64,000 nucleotides of DNA from DASRFA01 sp035651755 (GTDB lineage: Bacteria; Desulfobacterota; Binatia; UBA12015): the NCBI GenBank assembly GCA_035651755.1, contig DASRFA010000001.1:1-64000 (forward strand), read 5' to 3'. The translations under genes and the position numbers were made by a program. A model generated the notes under the pieces. That model was not told where the DNA came from. It saw nothing but the letters and a program-made list of their open reading frames with translations, and searched no databases. Positions 58,774-64,000 of this stretch are shown one piece after another; position 1 is the first letter of the stretch; each line of letters starts with the position of its first letter.

Positions 58774-60315
58774 TCAGCCGTTGCCGTGGCGGATGCGCTC
58801 GACCGCCTCCTCGAGCGCGTAGAGGCGCATGAAATCGCGTCGCGTGCGCGGGCCGCTCGGCTGCGACACGGGCCGGGGCGCGCCGGCCTGCAGCTCCGCC
58901 CGCGCCTGCGCCACGGCGTCGTTCGCCACCGTGCAGCGCACCGCCTCGACGTCGACGCCGTAGAGCCGCGCCGAGTTGAGCCCGAGAATCTTCCGGCGCG
59001 TGTCGTCGTCGATCGCCGGGTAGCCCTTCTCCGCCTGTAGCTGCTCGGAGATCTGGAACGTCTTGAAGGCGTCGATCTGCCACTGCGGCGATCCCCACCA
59101 GAGCGAGTCGGTGCCCCAGCAGATGCGGTCGGGCCCGAGGCGCTTCAGGAGCCGCCCGAGGATCTCCATGCCGGCGACGCCGCCGTTCGCGATCGCGATC
59201 GCGAACGTGCTGCCGATCTCGGCGTACACGTTGTCGATGTCGGGGTTCGCCTCGAGCACCGATGCGAACTGCTCGACGCCGCCCGGGACGAGCGTGCCGT
59301 CGGCGAGCCGGGTGTCTCCGGGGAAGTAGCCCGAGTGGTAGATCACGAAGTTGAGATCCGGCCAGTCGCGCGCCGCCTTCGGGATGTCGATCGACTGGAC
59401 GCGCTCGGCGGCCTGCGGCCCGAAGAGCTGCGGGAAGCCCTTGTGCACCGCGATCACCTTGATCCCGGCGTTCAGGGCGCGCTCGTACATCGGGTACGCG
59501 ACCTGCTCGTCGTCGAGCCACCAGACGTCGCCGCCGGGATAGGCCTTGATCGCGACCGAGCCGAGCTCCTGGACGTTCCGCTCGATGTCGTAGATCGAGG
59601 TGCGCGTCACCTGGCCGCGCGCCTCCGAGAGCGTCGGCTCGATGAGCATCTGGGCGAGCATGCGCTGCGAGTTCGCGAGGTGGTTCACCTCGTCGCGGGT
59701 CGCGGCCATCGTCGTGTTGGGCAGGATGCCGCCCGCGCCCGGCGGGATGCCGCTCATGACCGCGATCGCCGTCTCGCTCTCGAGGAACATCTCCTGGATG
59801 TAGTGCTCGCGCGTCACGAGGTTCAGCTTGCACTCGCTGTCGTTTCCGGCGCAGCCCTCGAGGTCGGTGAAGCGGAGGTTCGCGACCGTGTCCTTCGCTC
59901 CCGGGTACCAGGCGCCGGTCTTGTCGACGTGATGCGTCTGGACGTCCATCACGAAGAAGTCGCTCTGGAAGCGCTCGCGGGCGCGCGCCGGGTCCATCGT
60001 GTCCTCGGCGCACACGTCGAACGCGCCGCCTCCCCCGCCTCCGCCTCCGCCCGAGCCTCCGCCTCCGCCGCAGCCATACACCTGGTTCATCGCGTACAGC
60101 ACGGTCGCGGTGCCGGCCGCGGTGCGGAGGAAGTCGCGGCGCTTGACGCCGAGCTTCCGGGCGCGCGCGTCCGCCAGCTCGGCGACGAGCGCCTCCACCT
60201 TCCGCTGCTCGGCGGTCTGGGGCTCCGGCAGGTACTCGCCGTTCGAGATCACCTGCGTCGGGATCGGGAGCCGCGGCGTCGGATCCTCATCGGGCTTGCG
60301 CTTGGGAACGTACAT
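58774..60315 (-). CDS. Tat-exported amidohydrolase-2 family lipoprotein
   Basis: 513 residues. A 57-residue N-terminal extension precedes the twin-arginine motif KRRDFLRTAAG (from 58), then a hydrophobic segment and Cys82 at VYGC, so export as a Tat lipoprotein is likely. A run of Gly and one Ser (83-97) makes a linker. The amidohydrolase TIM barrel follows (VMDVQTHHV, AVHKGFP, FVIYHSGY, ICWGTDSLWW, KILGLNSARLYGVD). Tat export implies a folded, perhaps metal-loaded, enzyme acting outside on small cyclic substrates. A cytoplasmic relative is at 44637-45875. Confidence 0.85.
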   Translation of the reverse strand: MYVPKRKPDEDPTPRLPIPTQVISNGEYLPEPQTAEQRKVEALVAELADARARKLGVKRRDFLRTAAGTATVLYAMNQVYGCGGGGGSGGGGGGGGGAFDVCAEDTMDPARARERFQSDFFVMDVQTHHVDKTGAWYPGAKDTVANLRFTDLEGCAGNDSECKLNLVTREHYIQEMFLESETAIAVMSGIPPGAGGILPNTTMAATRDEVNHLANSQRMLAQMLIEPTLSEARGQVTRTSIYDIERNVQELGSVAIKAYPGGDVWWLDDEQVAYPMYERALNAGIKVIAVHKGFPQLFGPQAAERVQSIDIPKAARDWPDLNFVIYHSGYFPGDTRLADGTLVPGGVEQFASVLEANPDIDNVYAEIGSTFAIAIANGGVAGMEILGRLLKRLGPDRICWGTDSLWWGSPQWQIDAFKTFQISEQLQAEKGYPAIDDDTRRKILGLNSARLYGVDVEAVRCTVANDAVAQARAELQAGAPRPVSQPSGPRTRRDFMRLYALEEAVERIRHGNG

Positions 60316-60533
60316 CGCTCGGCTGGCCTCCTGGCCGGTCGCTAGACGGGCGCCTTCTCGGCGTCAACGGACAACCGGATGCGCCCCGGCGGGCGGTCGT
60401 GCGAACGGCCGTTCCCGGACGCTGAACGGCGCACGCACGCGTCGCGGCGCTCGGTCCGCCCCACGCGCCGGCGTCGCTCCATCGAGCCGGCTCGCGACCG
60501 ACGGCACGCCCGGAGCGCAGCGCGCTGCGCCGC

Positions 60534-61229
60534 TCAGGGCGTGGGCGTCGGGGTCGGCGTCGGCGTGTCCGTCGGCGTCGGTGTCGGGGTCGGCGTGGGC
60601 GTCGGCGTCGGCGTCGCCGCGCTCGGCGGACAGGCGCCGACCGGCGGGAAGGCGCGCGTCGCGATGAACGTCTTCGCGTCCGTACCGTTCTTCCGGGCGA
60701 ACCCGCCGAAGCTCATGCAGTAGGCCTGCTGCGCGCTCCCGAGCGTGAGCGTCACGTCGACCGGCGACTGGTGCACGCCGAGCTTCAGGTCGTAGTCGAG
60801 CTGGGTCGTGCCGCGGCCCTGGCAGACGGCCTTGACGGAACGATCGCCCTTCACCTGGACGTTCCGGCATGGACCCTGGTCGACCTCGCGGTCGAGGTAC
60901 TTGTAGCCGCGGCCGCGCCGGTCGGTGCGCCAGTTCTCGCACGGAAGCGTCACGACGAGGTTCTCGCCCGACGTCAGGCTCGTCACCTGCAGCACCCCGC
61001 CGCCCCCGCCCGCGCCGCTGCACGTCGGGTCGCCGGCGCTGCCTGCCGCCGGAGAGACGACGGCTCCCTTGCCGACGACGACCAGCTTGTTCTGCACCGG
61101 ATCGTCGGGAAGCTTGTTCTTGATGATCAGGCGCTGCCCGGACAGCCCCTGTCCGGCCGCCAGCGCGATGCCACCCGCCGCCAGCACGGCGATCGCCGCG
61201 ATCGCGACCCCGATCGCCTTCTTCCGCAT
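60534..61229 (-). CDS. Secreted protein with Pro-Thr tail
   Basis: 231 residues from ATG 61229 with an AAGGAG ribosome site. The signal peptide ends GGIALAAG. The core (about 28-200) contains RLIIKNKLPDDPVQNKLVVV, LPCENW, a GPCRNVQVKG strand and YCMSFGG. It resembles, loosely, the C-terminal domain of the TSP3 and Cys-rich proteins in this window. The last 26 residues are almost only Pro-Thr with one Asp. Such tails often serve as spacers or glycosylation stalks. No enzyme motif is visible. Confidence 0.78.
   Translation of the reverse strand: MRKKAIGVAIAAIAVLAAGGIALAAGQGLSGQRLIIKNKLPDDPVQNKLVVVGKGAVVSPAAGSAGDPTCSGAGGGGGVLQVTSLTSGENLVVTLPCENWRTDRRGRGYKYLDREVDQGPCRNVQVKGDRSVKAVCQGRGTTQLDYDLKLGVHQSPVDVTLTLGSAQQAYCMSFGGFARKNGTDAKTFIATRAFPPVGACPPSAATPTPTPTPTPTPTPTDTPTPTPTPTP
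60538..60618 (-). repeat. Hexanucleotide repeat coding the Pro-Thr tail
   Basis: About twelve near-identical GGCGTC/GGGGTC-like hexamers (plus strand) encode the Pro-Thr dipeptides, with variation at single bases. Slippage could change the tail length. Confidence 0.6.
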
Positions 61230-61421
61230 GTCGCAATTCTCCTTCGTGGGTCGTTCCGTGAGGCCGAGGGGTGCCGGCGGGGTCTGACACGGGCCCGGCT
61301 GGCCCGCACGGTCGCCAAAGCCCATCACGCCGGCCGAACGCCAGTCAACGGAGAAAGTGCGGCGGCTCGAGCGACGAGCCGGGGCGAAGGCAGGAGCGGT
61401 GCAGATCGGCCGCGACGGCGA

Positions 61422-61772
61422 TCAGGCGCGCCGGCGCTCGGCGAGGAAGTCGCAGATGCGGACGAACTCGGCCTCGATCGCCGCCAGCAGCTCCGCAGCG
61501 CCGTCGGTCGTCCCGGCGCGTCCGAGCTTCTCGAGCTCGAGCGAGCGCGCCTGGAGCGTCTCCGCGCCGATGTTCCCGCTCGAGCCCTTCAGGCGATGCG
61601 ACTCGCGCTGGACCGCGTCGGCGTCGCCCGAAAGCACGCCCGCGCGCAACGGGACCATGAGCTCGTTGGTGCTCGCGACGAAGGTGTCGAGGAGCTCGTC
61701 GATGAACTCCTGGTCGTCGCCCGCGATCTCCTCGAGCCGGCCGAGGTCGACCGGCACCCCCGAAACGTCCAT
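61422..61772 (-). CDS. Hpt (histidine phosphotransfer) domain protein
   Basis: 116 residues from ATG 61772, a single four-helix Hpt domain. The phosphorylated residue should be His59 in RESHRLKGSSGNIGAE. It relays phosphate between a hybrid kinase and a response regulator. No kinase or regulator gene is adjacent, so its partners lie elsewhere. A SixA-like phosphatase, which acts on such histidines, is at 46623-47129. It diverges from a TPR protein after 103 bp. Confidence 0.9.
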   Translation of the reverse strand: MDVSGVPVDLGRLEEIAGDDQEFIDELLDTFVASTNELMVPLRAGVLSGDADAVQRESHRLKGSSGNIGAETLQARSLELEKLGRAGTTDGAAELLAAIEAEFVRICDFLAERRRA

Positions 61773-61875
61773 CCGCGTCTCCGCTCCGTCGCACGACCCG
61801 GAACTTTCGAAGCGCCCCGGGTTCGTGGCAGGATTCGGCCGGTTCGAGCGATCGCTTGAGGGGCGCGGGGGAACC

Positions 61876-63522
61876 ATGAATGCACGCCGACTGATCTTTC
61901 GAGCGGCGGCGCTGATCGCGGCCGCAGCCGCCGCAGCGACCGCCCGGGCGGCGGACGACGCCGACGCTCGCCCGGTACCTCTTTTCGAGAACCTCGGGCA
62001 GTACCACCGCGCCGTGACGACGAAGTCCCCGGAGGCGCAGCGCTACTTCGACCAGGGATTGCGCCTCTACTACGGCTTCAACCTCCCCGAGGCGACGCGC
62101 GCGTTCCAGGAAGCGGCGCGCCTCGACCCCGACTGCGCGATGGCCTGGTGGGGCGTCGGCCTCGCCGCGGGACCGAACTACAACAGCCCGATCGACCCCG
62201 AGCGGAACCAGCGCGCGCTCGGGGCGGTGGCGAAGGCGAAGCAGGCGAACGAGGCGTCGCGGCTCGAGCGCGAGTACGTCGCCGCGCTCGCGACCCGCTA
62301 CTCGGCCGATCCGGCCGCGGATCGCCAGGCGCTCGACCGCGCCTACGCGGACGCGATGCGCGACCTCGCGCGCCGCCATCCCGACGACCTCGACGCGGCG
62401 ACCCTGCACGCCGAGTCGATGATGGACCTCCGGCCGTGGGACCTCTGGTCCAACGACGGCGAGCCGCGGCCCGGGACCGAGGAGATCGTCGCGATCCTCG
62501 AGGGCGTCATCCGGCGCGATCCCAAGCACCCGGGCGCGCACCACTTCTACATCCACGCGGTCGAGGCGTCGCGTCATCCCGAGCGCGGGCTGGCGAGCGC
62601 GGACGCGCTCGGCGGTCTGGTGCCGGGCGCCGGCCACCTCGTGCACATGCCGTCGCACATCTACATGCGCGTCGGCCGCTACGCGGATGCCACCGAGGCG
62701 AACCGGAAGGCAGTCGCGGTCGATCGCGACTACATCGCGCGCGAGAAGCCGACCGGCGAGTACCCGATGATGTACTACCCCCACAACCTCGACTTCCTGT
62801 GGGCCGCGGCGAGCATGGAGGGGCGGAGCGCGGACGCGATCCGCGCCGCGAACGACGTCGCCGGCGAAGCGCCCGTCGAGATGCTGCGGCAGATGCCGGA
62901 CCTGGAGGGCATCCCGGTCACGCCCGAGCTGGTGCTCGTGCGGTTCGGCCGGTGGGACGAGGTGCTCGCGTCGGACCCGCCGCCCGCCGACCTCGTCTAC
63001 GCGACCGCCCTCCACCAGTACGCGCGCGGCATGGCGCTCGTCCGGAAGGGCCGGCTCGACGATGCGGCGGAAGAGCTGCGACGGCTCCAGGCGGCGACCG
63101 ACGCGATGCCGCCCGAGCGGATCGTGATGCAGGTGAACTCGGCGAAGAAGGTCCTCGGCGTCGCGTCGCACGTGCTCGCGGGCGAGCTCGCCGCCGCGCG
63201 CGGCGACACGGACCAGGCCGTGCGCGATCTGAAGGAAGCCGTCGCGCTGCAGGACGGGCTCCGCTACATGGAGCCGCCGCCCTGGTACTTCCCGGTGCGC
63301 CAGGCGCTCGGGGCGGTGCTTCTCTCCGCGGGCCGCGCGAAGGAAGCCGAAGCGGTGTACCGCGAGGACCTCGCCCGCAACCCCGACAACGGCTGGGCCC
63401 TCTACGGACTGTCGAAGAGCCTCGCCGCGCAGGGCGACGAAGCCGGAGCGCGCGATGCGCGCGCCCGCTTCGACAAGAGCTGGGCGCGCGCCGACGTCAC
63501 GCTCGAGGCGTCGGTCTTCTGA
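61876..63522 (+). CDS. Exported TPR protein
   Basis: 548 residues from ATG 61876. A signal peptide ends ATARAAD. TPR motifs start at AQRYFDQGLRLYYGFNLPEATRAFQEAARLDPDCAMAW, and several more follow; HLVHMPSHIYMRVGRYADATEAN is the most conserved stretch. Family members with this arrangement are secreted proteins of unknown role in several Gram-negative phyla. No catalytic domain is seen. The stop overlaps a possible start of the purine permease gene. Confidence 0.85.
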   Translation: MNARRLIFRAAALIAAAAAAATARAADDADARPVPLFENLGQYHRAVTTKSPEAQRYFDQGLRLYYGFNLPEATRAFQEAARLDPDCAMAWWGVGLAAGPNYNSPIDPERNQRALGAVAKAKQANEASRLEREYVAALATRYSADPAADRQALDRAYADAMRDLARRHPDDLDAATLHAESMMDLRPWDLWSNDGEPRPGTEEIVAILEGVIRRDPKHPGAHHFYIHAVEASRHPERGLASADALGGLVPGAGHLVHMPSHIYMRVGRYADATEANRKAVAVDRDYIAREKPTGEYPMMYYPHNLDFLWAAASMEGRSADAIRAANDVAGEAPVEMLRQMPDLEGIPVTPELVLVRFGRWDEVLASDPPPADLVYATALHQYARGMALVRKGRLDDAAEELRRLQAATDAMPPERIVMQVNSAKKVLGVASHVLAGELAAARGDTDQAVRDLKEAVALQDGLRYMEPPPWYFPVRQALGAVLLSAGRAKEAEAVYREDLARNPDNGWALYGLSKSLAAQGDEAGARDARARFDKSWARADVTLEASVF

Positions 63523-64000
63523 TCGCCGAGAGCTCGCGCCTGGACCGGCTCTTCGGTCTCCGGGCGGCCGGCACGACCGTCCGACGGGAAGTGCTCGGCG
63601 GCGCGACGACGTTCGTCGCAATGGCGTACATCATCGTCGTCAATCCGGCGATCCTGCGCTTCGCCGGCATCCCGCCCGGGCCGGGCACGGTCGCGACGAT
63701 CCTCACCGCGGTCTTCGGGACGCTCCTCATGGGCGTGTGGGCGAACCGGCCGATCGCGGTCGCGCCCTACATGGGCGAGAACGCGTTCCTCGCGTTCGGC
63801 CTCGCCGCGCTCGACGTCACCTGGCAGCAGCGGCTCGGCACGGTCTTCGTCTCCGGCCTCGGCTTCGTCGCGCTCGTCCTGCTCGGGATCGGGCCGTGGC
63901 TGGCGCGCTCGATCTCGCCGAGCATGAAGCACGCGTTCGCGGTCGGGATCGGGCTCTTCCTCCTCCTCGTCGGGCTCTACGAGTCGGGCATCGTGACGAG
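63519..64000 (+). CDS. NCS2-family purine permease (AzgA-like), 3' partial
   Basis: The frame runs to the window end. GTTVRREVLGGATTFVAMAYIIVVNPAIL (split over two helices) and NRPIAVAPYMGENAFLAF match the start of AzgA/PbuG-type adenine-guanine-hypoxanthine:H+ symporters. No ATG, GTG or TTG lies before the conserved start; a CTG at 63519 overlapping the previous stop is the nearest in-frame option, so the start is uncertain. At least the first three transmembrane segments are present. Confidence 0.85.
   Translation, partial: MIAESSRLDRLFGLRAAGTTVRREVLGGATTFVAMAYIIVVNPAILRFAGIPPGPGTVATILTAVFGTLLMGVWANRPIAVAPYMGENAFLAFGLAALDVTWQQRLGTVFVSGLGFVALVLLGIGPWLARSISPSMKHAFAVGIGLFLLLVGLYESGIVT

Noticed and set aside
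60538..60618. Microsatellite or non-coding low-complexity DNA
   Set aside because: It is in frame and encodes the Pro-Thr tail of a secreted protein with a good start and signal peptide.
1..64000. tRNA, rRNA, insertion sequence, phage or attachment-site features
   Set aside because: No transposase, integrase or cloverleaf-like sequence with CCA end and no terminal inverted repeats were recognised by reading; a tRNAscan or ISfinder run could still reveal small ones.

Overview
This is a high-GC (about 70% by eye) bacterial chromosomal window with dense, mostly short-spaced genes on both strands. No rRNA, tRNA, transposase, phage or CRISPR signal was seen. The organism is probably a soil-type member of the former Deltaproteobacteria, such as Binatota/Desulfobacterota_B or Myxococcota. 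The reasons are several large secreted FG-GAP/ASPIC-UnbV proteins, thrombospondin-type-3 and disintegrin-like Cys-rich secreted proteins, a recurring C-terminal domain in secreted proteins, amidohydrolase-2 enzymes, an acetyl-CoA acetyltransferase and a fatty-acyl-AMP ligase. This assignment is inference; no marker gene settles it.

Region 1 (1-17.3 kb) looks like a specialised-metabolite or modified-lipid locus. After a partial DPM1-like glycosyltransferase come a PhyH-type oxygenase, a PECR-like reductase, and a run starting at a good sigma-70 promoter: P450, acyl carrier protein, crotonase fused to a degenerate HCDH part, and fatty-acyl-AMP ligase. Next are a dimethylformamidase-like protein, an UlaG-like metallohydrolase, a retinol-dehydrogenase-like SDR, a DprE1-like flavoprotein, a DegT aminotransferase, a secreted TSP3 protein and a NeuD-like acyltransferase.

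Region 2 (17.3-21.3 kb, minus strand) is an overlapping three-gene operon: a 2-isopropylmalate-synthase-like enzyme, an isopropylmalate-dehydrogenase-like enzyme, and a small-large (LeuD-LeuC) isopropylmalate-dehydratase fusion. A separate, ordinary leuC-leuD pair lies at 41-43 kb. The fused set is therefore best read as a dedicated alpha-keto-acid chain-elongation module, comparable to the HphA/B/CD set that makes homophenylalanine in cyanobacteria, and it may feed the cluster beside it.

Region 3 (21.4-41.1 kb) is an envelope/extracellular island: FG-GAP/UnbV proteins, a DPM1-like glycosyltransferase, an AspH-type hydroxylase, a GNAT-like protein, a secreted vanadium-haloperoxidase/PAP2 protein, a GT39-like and a TMTC-like membrane transferase, a Cys-rich repeat protein and a prolyl-4-hydroxylase-like oxygenase. 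Its most striking feature is at 23455-23457. The FG-GAP/UnbV/thioredoxin gene 21454-24603 is interrupted by one in-frame TGA, immediately followed by a hairpin whose apical loop is GGTC, 17 nt past the TGA. This matches a bacterial SECIS element and suggests an unusual selenoprotein.

Region 4 (41-64 kb) is mainly housekeeping and general metabolism: leuCD, BON lipoprotein, DUF883-like protein, amidohydrolase, aat, sixA, PadR regulator, epoxide hydrolase, SRAP peptidase, beta-lactamase-fold hydrolase, dtd, zinc-ribbon protein, DUF4142 protein, thiolase, EVE protein, B12-binding radical SAM, GT2, PEP-mutase-family lyase, Tat amidohydrolase, secreted Pro-Thr-tailed protein, Hpt protein, TPR protein and a truncated NCS2 purine permease.
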